A stretch of 64,000 bases of DNA from Nostoc sp. S13 (GCF_029379315.1 NZ_JAQYWQ010000004.1:80659-144658); one strand, 5' to 3'; shown: positions 27,954-37,104, counted from the first letter of the stretch. The notes: generated by a model from the sequence alone, not told the origin. A program made the numbers and translations.

Positions 27954-28740
27954 ATTCAATTTTAGATTTTGGTGAAGCAGCGCGGGAACAGGGGAGCCAG
28001 TGCTTCAAGTCGGCGGAACCCCGCAACGCAGTGGCTCCCCATGAGCCAATACAGTTCAGTTAAGCATTTCTTGCTTCTCTTCCTTCTCTTCCTTTGCGAC
28101 GGCAGTCGCTACAACTCTTAGCCACCCCCTTGCGGAGGTTCCCTCCGTTGGGGGGAGTGGCGTGGGAACCCCCCTTCGGGTTCACCAGTCGCCTACGGCG
28201 GGAAACCCGCCTACAGCGCTGGATTCACCGCAACGCGCTGCCTCTTTTTTGCGCCCTTTGCGGTTCGTTAAAAAAAAAGACTTTTACAAAGAGTTTTAGC
28301 CTTAACCCAAGCGTATTGCCTCCTAAATCATCTTTACTAGCTGAAACTTCAATGACTGATGATTAGCCCCAAATGTATTAACCGCTTGAATCTTTGGCAC
28401 ATCTAGGATACCAGTTTTAACACAGTGATACTACAATCCTTGATGGCTGGAGAGTGTCAACCCCAACTCTTGGAGACGCTACGCGAACGGGGAATTAAAA
28501 ATTAATAATCCCCATAAATCAATTTAGGGGCTTGTAATAATGACTTAGTATTTCGAGACGCAGAGCGCGAGAAATACATTTTTTCTGTTCTCCATAAATA
28601 AATTTAGCGCAAAGTCTGAGCGGAGGTTTCCTCCGTTGGCACAGCCCGCCGCAGGCATCAGAACTTTGTAAGAGAGGGGCTTGTACCCTTTTTGTTTTTG
28701 GTCAGTCGAACGCTTTTAAATTTTGGATAAAAATACATCC

Positions 28741-28780
28741 CTTGGTTAAGGTGGTTAATCTATTAACCACCTTAACCAAG
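28741..28780. repeat. Perfect 40-bp palindrome
   Basis: CTTGGTTAAGGTGGTTAAT and its exact reverse complement are separated by only CT. A 19-base perfect arm with a 2-base centre could extrude as a cruciform or serve as a binding site for a symmetric protein. No gene adjoins it. Confidence 0.9.
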
Positions 28781-29144
28781 AAATTGAAGGATAACCTTGA
28801 ATGGTTGAAAACTTAGACAATTGAAGAAGAATACATTCGTCAGAATCAAGACGCTCTCTGCGAGACGCTGCGCGAACGCGGACACGAGAAAGCGTGACGC
28901 TATCAGTCGGGGATTCAGACCCGCGACTACGAAAGTTGACCACCAAATTTTCTTGTTTTGTGGGTGTCTTAAACCCGATTATTCATCCACCAGTCGTACA
29001 GAATACCTTTCCTGTATTCTGACTCCTGACTCCTGAATTCTGTTCGATAAAATAATTGAAAATAAGCTCAAATCCAACCAAAAAGAGTTGGATTTGAGAA
29101 CATTTACAGTATGAGTCGACCGGACAAAATATAGAAGAGCCAGA

Positions 29145-30869
29145 CTAGAGTTTCAGTGCGTATTTAATCAGGTCAGGGATATCGAATTTCTGCTTTTTGC
29201 CGATTTCGGGTGTCCATCTAGGTGCTTGACGCAGGAACGAGTAACTATCGTGTAACAGCAAGCCGACAAATGTCTCCAGGACTATCCGGCTACCAACTTT
29301 GCCAAGGCTAACTGGTGTTTCAGTCTTCCCACCTTTTTTTCGCCAATCATGGGCAGCTTCAGCTAATATGTAGTACCAGAGCGGAGCCTTGCCAATAAAG
29401 TCTGTATGGATAGAATCCAGAATTGGCAGTTTATCAAACTCATCAACATTAGTGGCTTTCCCTACTTTTAGTTGTTCATCGCTAAGAGGCTGATACCCCA
29501 TTGCCCTTGCGACATCTTGCCCTGATGGCAGACCCATAGACATTCCACGCAGAAGGTTACGGAAGGCTAGATTGTTAAATTGTCCTGCTTGAGGCTGAGG
29601 CTGAAGTTTACTGATGTCATCTAGTGGAGGTTGCTTATTTATCTGAGAAAACTCTGGCAGGAACGCCAACGGATTGACCAAAGAAGGATCGATTTTGTAA
29701 GCAGGCTGAGTGCGATTCTTGTTTTTACGAGAGTCTTTATCTCCTGTTAAGTCAAAAAATAAATTCCAGTCAATTCCCCATTCCTGTGGAAATTTGTCGA
29801 AGCCATTAAGTCCACGTTCTTTTAGACCAGCAAAGATGAATTGCCGTCCGTCAATGCCTCGTGCCAGCTCATTAGGATGAGTAGTATCAGGATTGTTGCC
29901 GCCTGTAAGCTTAGTATTGAGACGATAGATGGGGCGCACCATTGAATGTCCAAAACGATAAGCCGCAACGGCAAACTCAATGGGCATAAAAGCATCATTA
30001 CGCGGTTTATAGAAGTGTAAACGTGGAGGATGCTCGAAAATCGAGTCATTATTATTTAAATGGGGAAGGATATCCTTGTATACATCAGAAGAGGTAATTC
30101 TCGGTAGAAAATCGTGGAGTACTACATACTGATAATGCCAGCGTACCTGACGCTGAATTTCGGCAAAATTCCAATTTGAATGCTCGTCTGCAAGTCGGTT
30201 GTGGAATTGCAAAAATACTCCGTGTAATTGAGAAACAATCACATTTTCGTCATTGCGCTTGTCTCCAATGAGTGCACGATGATGTTCACCATTATCATCA
30301 GTCCAGCTATGACGTGGTAAATCTTTGGTAATAGCCTTGCCTTTTAAACCTTCTAATAGATCGCGTCCCAACTGAAATTTGCGACCGTTTGCCGTATACA
30401 TATACGGTTGATCGTCAGGGCCACTGCCATAAACAGAATCTAAATCTAGGGCTGGGGTTCTAAAATCTACTAAGGCATTGACATCGTTACGTTGCTGTAA
30501 GCTGCTGGCAGGATCAAAGGTAATGTCGTGGTCAATAAACTGACCGAAGTAGGTATAGCCTGCATCAATACCGCTGTTTTCTTCATCATCGTGAAGACGA
30601 CTTTCACGGGGTTTACCTTGTTCGTCAACATCTTCACGAGGAGCTATGGGTAAATTCTGAGCATTTTTTTCTGGCTCTGCTGACATTCGATTTTCTTCTT
30701 GACCATCGCCAGCTAACTTCCGTAAAGCCTCTTCAGACCAAGTGGCTGGGGGTAAGCTGCGGAAAATTCGCCCAAAGCGTCCCTCAAATTGTGGAGAACG
30801 AGGATTAAAGCCTGCTCCACGAACTCCGCCGTGTGAAGAACTGGTTTTGTTTGGTAAATGAGTACCCAT
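29145..30869 (-). CDS. Animal-type haem peroxidase (peroxidase-cyclooxygenase superfamily)
   Basis: A 574-residue member of the animal haem peroxidase family. FGQFIDHDITFDP holds the distal His114 and the haem-linking Asp113; FLQFHNRLADEH is the family HNR motif; AAYRFGHSMVRPIYRL holds the proximal His; the C-terminal part keeps VETFVGLLLHDSYSFL. No signal peptide is visible at the Gly/Ser-rich N-terminus. Bacterial members form hypohalous acids or oxidise lipids and phenols; a defence or secondary-metabolic role is possible. It is monocistronic and surrounded by repeats, which fits an accessory gene. Confidence 0.9.
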   Translation of the reverse strand: MGTHLPNKTSSSHGGVRGAGFNPRSPQFEGRFGRIFRSLPPATWSEEALRKLAGDGQEENRMSAEPEKNAQNLPIAPREDVDEQGKPRESRLHDDEENSGIDAGYTYFGQFIDHDITFDPASSLQQRNDVNALVDFRTPALDLDSVYGSGPDDQPYMYTANGRKFQLGRDLLEGLKGKAITKDLPRHSWTDDNGEHHRALIGDKRNDENVIVSQLHGVFLQFHNRLADEHSNWNFAEIQRQVRWHYQYVVLHDFLPRITSSDVYKDILPHLNNNDSIFEHPPRLHFYKPRNDAFMPIEFAVAAYRFGHSMVRPIYRLNTKLTGGNNPDTTHPNELARGIDGRQFIFAGLKERGLNGFDKFPQEWGIDWNLFFDLTGDKDSRKNKNRTQPAYKIDPSLVNPLAFLPEFSQINKQPPLDDISKLQPQPQAGQFNNLAFRNLLRGMSMGLPSGQDVARAMGYQPLSDEQLKVGKATNVDEFDKLPILDSIHTDFIGKAPLWYYILAEAAHDWRKKGGKTETPVSLGKVGSRIVLETFVGLLLHDSYSFLRQAPRWTPEIGKKQKFDIPDLIKYALKL

Positions 30870-31348
30870 ATATTCATTCCTGAAAAACTAAGATAGTTGC
30901 CAAATTATTTACAGTATTTAAAAGTTTGAGACTCAAGGTGAGTGCGAAGTTTTTGATGTTGATTGACTAAACCTTGTATTGCGCCTACACAAAGAAAAAA
31001 AGTCAACCCTGTTAAATGTAACAGAGGTTGATTGAGGAATTATGCAAGAGCATTTGAAATAACCAGATTATATGTCAATACAGTTCAGTTAAGCATTTCT
31101 TTCTTCTCTTCGAGAGGCTTTGCCAACGCGATCGCTATCATTTCTATATGTCAGACTGCAACACAGATGTTTGATGAATTCAGAAAAATAAAATCCTTAA
31201 ACGTATTACTATTCATCTGATGCTGTCATTTGTCAAGGTTAATTTTAGTTTCAAGGTCAGCGAAGCTAGGCAAACTTCTGCCACAGTGTACTAGTAAAGT
31301 TCTGGTAAAAGTGCTAAAGGTAAATGATTGGTAGCTTGAGAAGTACAC
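30870..31348. other. Intergenic region upstream of the peroxidase and VOC genes
   Basis: A divergent promoter region of 479 bases. Positions 31078-31110 hold a copy of the CAGTTCAGTTAAGCATTTC spacer repeat, followed by a CTTCGAGAGGCTTTGCCAAC repeat fragment. A 62-codon frame at 31032-31220 lies across that repeat and is not supported. Confidence 0.5.
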
Positions 31349-31735
31349 ATGAAAATCACTGATATTCATCATGTAGCTATTATTTGTTCTGACTACGATC
31401 GCTCAAAAGATTTTTATGTAGAAGTTTTAGGCTTTTCAATTATTCAAGAGACTTTTCGTGCCCAGAGAAATTCTTATAAATTAGATTTACGAGTTGGAGA
31501 AAATGCTCAAATAGAGTTATTCTCTTTTCCAAATCCTCCAGAACGTGCTAGTAAACCAGAGGCTTGTGGTTTAAGACATCTTGCTTTTGAAGTTGATGAT
31601 GTTGAGCAAACTGTTTTTTATTTAAAATCGAAAGACGTAAAGGTAGAAAATATCAGAGTTGATGAAATTACAGGTAAGAAATTTACTTTCTTTAAAGACC
31701 CTGATAATTTGCCGTTAGAGATTTATGAGCCTTAA
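31349..31735 (+). CDS. VOC-family (glyoxalase/dioxygenase fold) protein, GloA2/YaeR-like
   Basis: A 128-residue vicinal-oxygen-chelate fold protein with two beta-alpha-beta-beta-beta units. Metal ligands are visible: His8 in IHHVAI, Glu56 in QIELFSF, His77 in RHLAFEV and Glu124 in LPLEIYE. The YaeR/GloA2 branch is metal-dependent with unknown substrate; lactoylglutathione-lyase-like activity is possible. It is a single gene with a weak ribosome site. Confidence 0.88.
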   Translation: MKITDIHHVAIICSDYDRSKDFYVEVLGFSIIQETFRAQRNSYKLDLRVGENAQIELFSFPNPPERASKPEACGLRHLAFEVDDVEQTVFYLKSKDVKVENIRVDEITGKKFTFFKDPDNLPLEIYEP

Positions 31736-31798
31736 CCTAACGAACACTAGTTGTTCTATGCTTAAGATAAAAAATATGTTATTAGGATTTAAATAAAG

Positions 31799-31993
31799 CT
31801 ATTTATTAAATCCTTTGCCTCTAGAAACTTCCAATTCTTGATAGCTAGACATATAAGCGTATCCATCTCTAATTTCTAATCCTAAAAACTTGCCAAAACG
31901 TACAGAATCATTTCCTATTAATTCACCTTTTCGAGGTTTACCTTGATAGTTAATTAAAGCTTTTTTAGCATGGCGCAACGAATTTATAGGCAC
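31799..31993 (-). pseudogene. 3' part of a frameshifted hypothetical gene
   Basis: Open from a GTG at 31993, 64 codons, overlapping the end of the frame at 31984-32331. If one A is added in the AAAA run at about 32007-32010, the upstream frame reads through as IIKTDIFVPINSLRHAKKA, joining both pieces into one protein of about 175-180 residues. It is thus likely the C-terminal part of one gene broken by a single-base deletion or sequencing error. No known domain is recognised (GKFLGLEIRDGYAYMSSYQE). Confidence 0.55.
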
Positions 31994-32331
31994 AAAAATA
32001 TCAGTTTTATTATAGCTATAAAACCTGACTTGTTTCTGGATGCAAACAGCAACTCACCTAAATTGTTATTTTTTATATCTTGGTTATATGTTAAAGCAAG
32101 ATACTCATCTACATAGATAAATCTACCTGAATTTATATTTTCTGTAATATCTAATGAATCAATTAGCTTTTTTAAAAAACCTGCATGTTCAGGATATGTA
32201 GCAACTAAATAGTAGATACTACCTAGTACTAATCGTCTAGCTCCTATCTCCCTATTAATTTGATAATTTTGGTAACATTCTTTGATGATTATAACATAAA
32301 ATTCATTGAAGGGAATCTTGAACATAGACAT
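31984..32331 (-). CDS. Hypothetical protein, 5' part of a probable frameshifted gene
   Basis: 115 codons from an ATG that overlaps the preceding stop by one base (TAATG), so it is translationally coupled. The sequence is Lys/Ile/Asn-rich and AT-rich, unlike neighbouring core genes. The last residues (KLIFLCL) look like read-through into a wrong frame; the +1 frame continues into the small frame at 31799-31993. No recognised family. Confidence 0.5.
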   Translation of the reverse strand: MSMFKIPFNEFYVIIIKECYQNYQINREIGARRLVLGSIYYLVATYPEHAGFLKKLIDSLDITENINSGRFIYVDEYLALTYNQDIKNNNLGELLFASRNKSGFIAIIKLIFLCL

Positions 32332-32606
32332 TAGCTTTTGTAGATAAAAAGCAATGAAAAATTTTTAAAAGATTTTGATTCTTCTAAAGTTTCCAGGCAA
32401 TCAGAATGATAATATTTCTGTGGATTAGTTCGGTATTGATCCCATAGCATTGCAAATAATGCTCTAAAATCTCTACTTTGAGTTAATAAAAACTCATTTG
32501 CTTTTTTGTGACCGTATTTTGTAAAAATATTTATATTAAATTGGGTTAATTTTTCACTAGTTTTAATTACAACGTTACCAATTTGCGTTCGATTAATTTT
32601 AGTCAT
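32331..32606 (-). CDS. Hypothetical protein of an AT-rich small operon
   Basis: A 91-residue protein, helical by appearance (TKYGHKKANEFLLTQSRDFR). It follows the 93-residue gene by 32 bases and overlaps the next gene by one base. No recognised domain. AT-rich codon use and tight coupling suggest an accessory module with its neighbours. Confidence 0.55.
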   Translation of the reverse strand: MTKINRTQIGNVVIKTSEKLTQFNINIFTKYGHKKANEFLLTQSRDFRALFAMLWDQYRTNPQKYYHSDCLETLEESKSFKNFSLLFIYKS

Positions 32607-32638
32607 AATCCCAATTTCTTAGGTTAATTATAGATTTG

Positions 32639-32920
32639 CTATCGGCAAATATAATTTAGGGTTTCTGGTGTAACGTATCGGCCTTTCGCTTTTTTCAGCA
32701 AAGCTTGAATTTTAAGTAGTTGATTTCCGATCACTTCAACTACAATTACCTGTTCATTTTCGTAAATATCAAATACAAGCATTTTATTTTTTAATCCCAA
32801 TAATAAATCTTGATTTACTGTGAACATATAAGGAGCATAAAATTCACTAGGCAAGCTTTGTAAAAATTTGTTAATTTGTTCTCTCGTTTGAAAAATCCCA
32901 GCAATTTTTATAAAAGTCAT
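32639..32920 (-). CDS. Hypothetical protein, first gene of an AT-rich small operon
   Basis: A 93-residue protein from the ATG at 32920, which follows AGAGG by 6 bases; a TTG at 32941 is also in frame. Alternating strands and helices (FIKIAGIFQTREQINKFLQS, then MLVFDIYENEQVIVVEVIG) suggest a small alpha/beta fold. The function is unknown. It leads three or four tightly packed minus-strand genes. Confidence 0.6.
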   Translation of the reverse strand: MTFIKIAGIFQTREQINKFLQSLPSEFYAPYMFTVNQDLLLGLKNKMLVFDIYENEQVIVVEVIGNQLLKIQALLKKAKGRYVTPETLNYICR

Positions 32921-33105
32921 ATTTACCTCTACTTGAGACAAGATTTTTCTAATTCTTACACTTTAAAATTTAGATAGTTGCTCGGCTAGCAAGTATTATT
33001 TACATTTCTTAATTTTACGAGAGCTTGACTGGTGGAGAAAGGTACAAAAAAGACTGAGACTAAAATAAGTTTGAATTCTACGTAAATGCGATATAAATTG
33101 AGTAC

Positions 33106-33291
33106 TTATCGCTTTTTCTGAGCTTTCCACGTCCCACCGTAAACATAAAATGGGTTGTTTTCACTGACATAAGTCCAACATTTAAAACAGACAAAAATCC
33201 ACTTGTTACCGTCTTGATATTTCACCCTATACAAAATCGGTGCAGGTTGACTGCACCGATGGCATAATTTAACTCTAATTGCACCTGACAT
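33106..33291 (-). CDS. Small zinc-ribbon protein coupled to the PIN/TRAM gene
   Basis: A 61-residue protein with two Cys pairs (CHRC and CFKC), the layout of a zinc ribbon, and an aromatic-rich segment between them. The ATG at 33291 is preceded by a GAGGA sequence overlapping the end of the upstream gene; a GTG at 33300 overlaps the PIN/TRAM stop by four bases. Either way translation is coupled. It appears to be a conserved cyanobacterial protein of unknown role; nucleic-acid binding is plausible given its partner. Confidence 0.75.
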   Translation of the reverse strand: MSGAIRVKLCHRCSQPAPILYRVKYQDGNKWIFVCFKCWTYVSENNPFYVYGGTWKAQKKR

Positions 33292-33296
33292 TTTCC

Positions 33297-34373
33297 TCAC
33301 GCCAATGCTGAAGCTTGGGGTTTGGCAAAAATCATTCTTCCGGCTGTGGTTTGCAAAGCACTGGTAACAACTACTCGCAGTTCACCACCCACATAACTAC
33401 TACCTTCTTCAACGACTACCATTGTGCCGTCATCTAAATAGCCAATACCTTGACTGGGTTCTTTGCCTTCCTTGAGAATTTTCAAATCCAGGTTGTCACC
33501 AGGTAAATAACTGGGACGCACGGCATTCACTAAATCATTCACATTCAAAACAGGTACTTTCTGAACACTGGCAACTTTAGATAAGTTGTAGTCGTTGGTT
33601 AGTAGTGTGCCGCTAATTTCTTGGGCGAAGCGCACTAACTTGGCATCCACTGTGGCAATATCTTCGTAATCAAGAGCATTGATCAAGATACGATCGGGGT
33701 AAGTTTCCTTAATGCGGTTGAGAATTTCTAGTCCTCGCCTTCCCCGCACGCGCTTTTGGTCTTTGCTAGCATCGGCTACTTGTTGCAGTTCTTGCAAAAC
33801 AAACTGCGGCACGATAATTTGCCCTTCCAGAAACCCTGTTTCTAGCAGGGCTTCAATGCGACCATCGATAATGCAACTGGTGTCTAAAACTTTGGTATTG
33901 GCGGGTTTTAGCGTCCCTTCCGCTACCATTGATTCTACAGTGTTGGGATTAATGAACCGCAATAAGCCTCGTCCGTGGGTATCTGCCAAATTCATACCAG
34001 TGACAGAGAGGATAATACTGCCGACAACTGCCACCAATGGCTTAATAAATCCAAAATCTGCCGGTATAGGTAGCAAAAATAATGGGGCTAGCATCAGGTT
34101 AGCTAGCAATAGCCCAATCACTAAGCCAATGGCACGAGTTAAGATTACTTCCAAAGGCATTTCTTTGATTTGTGATTCTAGGCGACGATATGTCGTCTGG
34201 AAACTCAGCCCGATCGCACCACCAATAATAGCGGCAAAGACGGCAACAACTAAGCGTAAAGCTTCAACATTTGTTACCTGATCTAGCGTGCCATTGGGTA
34301 GTAGTTCGATGCTGTAGAACCCTATTCCGGACGCTGCTAGGATAAATGAGAAAATAATAATGGCATCAAGCAT
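33297..34373 (-). CDS. PIN/TRAM domain membrane protein (YacL-like)
   Basis: About 358 residues from the ATG at 34373 (a TTG at 34394 is less likely). Four hydrophobic segments occupy the first 130 residues, then a PIN nuclease domain begins at VLDTSCIIDGRIEALLETG, with later acidic residues in DAKLVRFAQE and LLTNDYNLS, and a C-terminal TRAM domain ends at GRMIFAK. Proteins of this type (Bacillus YacL family) are putative membrane-bound RNases. It is translationally coupled to a small zinc-ribbon protein. Confidence 0.92.
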   Translation of the reverse strand: MLDAIIIFSFILAASGIGFYSIELLPNGTLDQVTNVEALRLVVAVFAAIIGGAIGLSFQTTYRRLESQIKEMPLEVILTRAIGLVIGLLLANLMLAPLFLLPIPADFGFIKPLVAVVGSIILSVTGMNLADTHGRGLLRFINPNTVESMVAEGTLKPANTKVLDTSCIIDGRIEALLETGFLEGQIIVPQFVLQELQQVADASKDQKRVRGRRGLEILNRIKETYPDRILINALDYEDIATVDAKLVRFAQEISGTLLTNDYNLSKVASVQKVPVLNVNDLVNAVRPSYLPGDNLDLKILKEGKEPSQGIGYLDDGTMVVVEEGSSYVGGELRVVVTSALQTTAGRMIFAKPQASALA

Positions 34374-34394
34374 GGTTGTCTTGTTTTCCTGCAA

Positions 34395-34763
34395 CTGTGT
34401 TAACCGATAAAGTTAAGTATTTTTTATTTCATCGGTAAGGTAAACTAATCAATATTGACTTACACTAAGGGTTTAGTAGCGCAATATCTGCAATTATTAT
34501 AACGAAAGGCTTTATCTTAATATTTTTCATTGTTTCGTTGTAAAACGACAAAAACTTGTAAAGAAACTACTCATTTTGGAAGAATTTAGAAGTCAGAATT
34601 AAAAAAACATTGGTACCCAAACTTAATAATTTTAATAAAATTAAGAAGTTATTGCACACTTGATTTTCCAATTATTCTGGATTCTGGTTTCTGACTCCTG
34701 AATTCTTCCCTCATTTTCATTATCTCTAATTCGCAGTTGGGTTAACTTAAAACTTTTCTCAAA
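34395..34763. other. Intergenic region between the divergent PIN/TRAM gene and hemW
   Basis: It holds both promoters. AGAAGTCAGAATT near 34590 and CTGACTCCTGAATTC near 34692-34706 are inverted copies of the CAGAATTC spacer repeat. No gene seen. Confidence 0.5.
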
Positions 34764-35945
34764 ATGAGTCAAAAATTTAGTATTTCTGAAATTGCGAGTT
34801 CTGCTTATGTACATATACCCTTTTGCAGACGGCGGTGTTTCTATTGTGATTTCCCGGTGTCTGTTGTGGGCGATCGCTTGCGGGGCGAAACATCTGGTAC
34901 TATCTCCCAATATGTTGAGGTGCTATGTCAAGAAATTGCGATTACACCAGCATTCGGTCAACCCCTGAAGACAATTTTCTTTGGTGGTGGTACTCCTTCG
35001 CTGCTATCAATAGAGCAGTTACAACGTATAGTAACAGAGCTAGAGAAGCATTTTGGGATTGCCTCTGGGGCAGAAATTTCTATGGAAGTAGACCCAGGCA
35101 CCTTTGATTTAGTACATATAGCAGGCTATTCCAGTGCAGGCGTGAACCGCGTAAGTTTGGGTGTCCAAGCCTTTCAAGCAAAATTATTGCAAACGGCGGG
35201 GCGATCGCACTCAGTTGAAGATATCTTTGCAGCTGTGGAACTAATCCACCAAGTCCAGATTCCCGAATTTAGTTTAGATTTAATTTCTGGGTTGCCGCAT
35301 CAATCTTTGGATCAATGGCAGGATTCCTTAGAAAAAGCGGTAGCGCTTGTACCTACTCACATTTCCATCTATGATCTTACCATTGAACCAGGTACAGCCT
35401 TTGGTCGTTACTACAAACCTGGTGATATTCCTTTGCCCACGGATGAAGCCACAGTCAAAATGTACCAGATGGCGCAGCAAGTTTTGATTAGTGCAGGTTA
35501 TGAGCATTATGAAATTTCCAATTATGCCCAAGCTGGCCATCAGTGTCGGCATAATCGTATTTATTGGGAAAACCGCCCTTATTATGGTTTTGGGATGGGT
35601 GCGGCGAGTTATGTTGAGGGGAAACGCTTCACTCGTCCGCGCAAGACTAGGGAATATTATCAGTGGGTACAAGCTGGCGGTGTGATTGATTGTGATGTGA
35701 CTCCCCCAAAGGAAGTATTGTTAGAAACGTTAATGTTGGGGTTACGTTTGGCGGAGGGTGTGAGTTTGGCGGCGTTGGCGGAGGCATTTGGGGAAGAAAA
35801 GGTAAAGGAAATTTGCAGCTGTTTGCAAGTGTATTTTGAAAAAGCTTGGGTGGAAGTTGCAAAGGGAAGGTTGCGTTTGATTGATCCGCAAGGGTTTTTG
35901 TTTTCTAATGTGGTGTTGGCGGAGTTGTTTGAGAAGTTGGGGTGA
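34764..35945 (+). CDS. hemW: Radical SAM haem chaperone HemW
   Basis: A 393-residue radical SAM protein. Cys21, Cys25 and Cys28 in FCRRRCFYC bind the 4Fe-4S cluster; FGGGTPSLL is the SAM-binding GGGTP-like motif. It lacks the features of true oxygen-independent coproporphyrinogen oxidase HemN and matches the HemW branch, which binds haem and hands it to target proteins. The C-terminal HemN_C-like part is present. It is followed 10 bases later by the uridylyltransferase gene, so the two probably share a transcript. Confidence 0.93.
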   Translation: MSQKFSISEIASSAYVHIPFCRRRCFYCDFPVSVVGDRLRGETSGTISQYVEVLCQEIAITPAFGQPLKTIFFGGGTPSLLSIEQLQRIVTELEKHFGIASGAEISMEVDPGTFDLVHIAGYSSAGVNRVSLGVQAFQAKLLQTAGRSHSVEDIFAAVELIHQVQIPEFSLDLISGLPHQSLDQWQDSLEKAVALVPTHISIYDLTIEPGTAFGRYYKPGDIPLPTDEATVKMYQMAQQVLISAGYEHYEISNYAQAGHQCRHNRIYWENRPYYGFGMGAASYVEGKRFTRPRKTREYYQWVQAGGVIDCDVTPPKEVLLETLMLGLRLAEGVSLAALAEAFGEEKVKEICSCLQVYFEKAWVEVAKGRLRLIDPQGFLFSNVVLAELFEKLG

Positions 35946-35955
35946 TCAACTGCTT

Positions 35956-36843
35956 ATGCATAAAAATCAAGTTAAAAAAGCTGTGATTCCGGTAGCTGGT
36001 TTTGGGACTCGGTTGTTTCCAGCTACTAAAGTTGTGAAAAAAGAACTTTTCCCGATTATTGATCAAGATGGTAGAGCAAAACCTGTGATTCTCGCAATTA
36101 TTGAAGAGGCAATCAGTGCTGGAATTGCAGAAGTGGCGCTCGTAGTGCAGCCGGATGATCAAGAAATATTTGAAAATTTATTAAAAAATCCACCCAAAAA
36201 ACAACTTTTACAAAAACTTTCACCGCAAAATCAAGAATATAGTCAATATTTGCAAGATTTAGGTAACATAATTACCATCTTATTGCAAGAGGAGCAATTA
36301 GGCTATGGTCATGCGGTATTTTGTGCCAAAGATTGGGTGCAAAGTGAGCCGTTTTTGCTATTGTTGGGCGACCACATTTATACATCTGACATTGAAAAAT
36401 CTTGTGCGCGTCAAGTTTTAGATGTTTACGAACAAGTTAATCAAAGCGTTGTTGGCTTAACTACAATGTCAGCAGAAATTATTCATAAAGCTGGGTGTGT
36501 AGCAGGAGTTTGGCAAGATTTAAACTCGATTTTGTCAGTTACACAACTCTATGAAAAACCTACCATTGAGTATGCACAACAGCATTTGCGTGTAGAGGGA
36601 ATGGCAGAAAATGAGTTTTTAGGTATATTTGGCTTGTATTTACTTACGCCGAAAATTTTTGACTTTCTGGCAGAACATATCAATAAAAATTTCCGAGAAG
36701 GAGGTGAATTTCAGTTAACATCTTGTCTTGAGAGATTGCATCAGCAAGAGGGAATGACAGGATATGTTGTTAAAGGCAAGTGTTTTGATACAGGATTGCC
36801 AGATGCTTATCGGCAGACAATGATTGATTTTAGAAAAATATAA
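35956..36843 (+). CDS. galU: UTP-glucose-1-phosphate uridylyltransferase (GalU-like)
   Basis: A 295-residue nucleotidyltransferase from the ATG at 35956; a frame from 35881 would overlap hemW by 65 bases. AVIPVAGFGTRLFPATK is the GxGTRxxPxTK signature and ELFPIID follows. LLLGDHIY is the metal-binding region. It probably makes UDP-glucose from UTP and glucose 1-phosphate for polysaccharide and glycolipid synthesis. The N-terminal half is typical; spacing in the middle differs somewhat from E. coli GalU, so another hexose 1-phosphate is possible. Its stop codon lies in the terminal repeat of a small element. Confidence 0.85.
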   Translation: MHKNQVKKAVIPVAGFGTRLFPATKVVKKELFPIIDQDGRAKPVILAIIEEAISAGIAEVALVVQPDDQEIFENLLKNPPKKQLLQKLSPQNQEYSQYLQDLGNIITILLQEEQLGYGHAVFCAKDWVQSEPFLLLLGDHIYTSDIEKSCARQVLDVYEQVNQSVVGLTTMSAEIIHKAGCVAGVWQDLNSILSVTQLYEKPTIEYAQQHLRVEGMAENEFLGIFGLYLLTPKIFDFLAEHINKNFREGGEFQLTSCLERLHQQEGMTGYVVKGKCFDTGLPDAYRQTMIDFRKI

Positions 36844-36976
36844 GTAAGTCGGCGAGAAAAATTCTATGTATATGAAGAAATATACATTTCAATGTAGGGT
36901 GCGTTATGCCGTAGACGAACGCATCCTACATTGAAATTTTTTAACATAGCTTGAAATCTTAACACCGACTTACTTA
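36841..36976. mobile_element. 136-bp MITE-like element overlapping the galU stop codon
   Basis: Terminal inverted repeats TAAGTAAGTCGGCG / CACCGACTTACTTA (one mismatch) enclose an inner hairpin CAATGTAGGGTGCGTT / AACGCATCCTACATTG. The first three bases of the left end are the galU stop codon. A partial relative (TAAGTAAGTCCGCAAG) is at 24535. Confidence 0.7.
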
Positions 36977-37104
36977 GATTAATTTCAATTCAATTCCTTT
37001 GTCTGGGAGCATCTCACTTTTTAAAGTGGCTCAAGCAGACAGTAATTTATTGAGATCAGCAAAGCGATGGGCTTTGTGTGAAGTTGAAAATAAACCTAAA
37101 TCAA

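Larger units (their letters stand above)
27268..29144. other. 1.9-kb repeat-rich non-coding region
   Basis: No credible gene. Contents in order: a fragment near 27530, an inverted pair GTAGAGACGCGAAATTTCGC / CGTCTCTAC near 27708-27736, 141-bp element copy 2 (27757-27897), an ATTGGGC tract (27898-27953), a CAGTTCAGTTAAG spacer repeat (about 28049-28275), a GCGCAAAGTCTGAGCGGAGG repeat (28611-28684, second copy of 25753-25865) and a perfect 40-bp palindrome (28741-28780). Open frames here (for example 28094-28366) lie in repeats. Confidence 0.75.

Noticed and set aside
28094..28366. 90-codon frame on the plus strand
   Set aside because: Consists of GC-rich spacer repeat (CGGCGGGAAACCCGCC type) that recurs in cyanobacterial intergenic regions.
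31032..31220. 62-codon frame on the plus strand
   Set aside because: Crosses the CAGTTCAGTTAAG spacer repeat and has no ribosome site.
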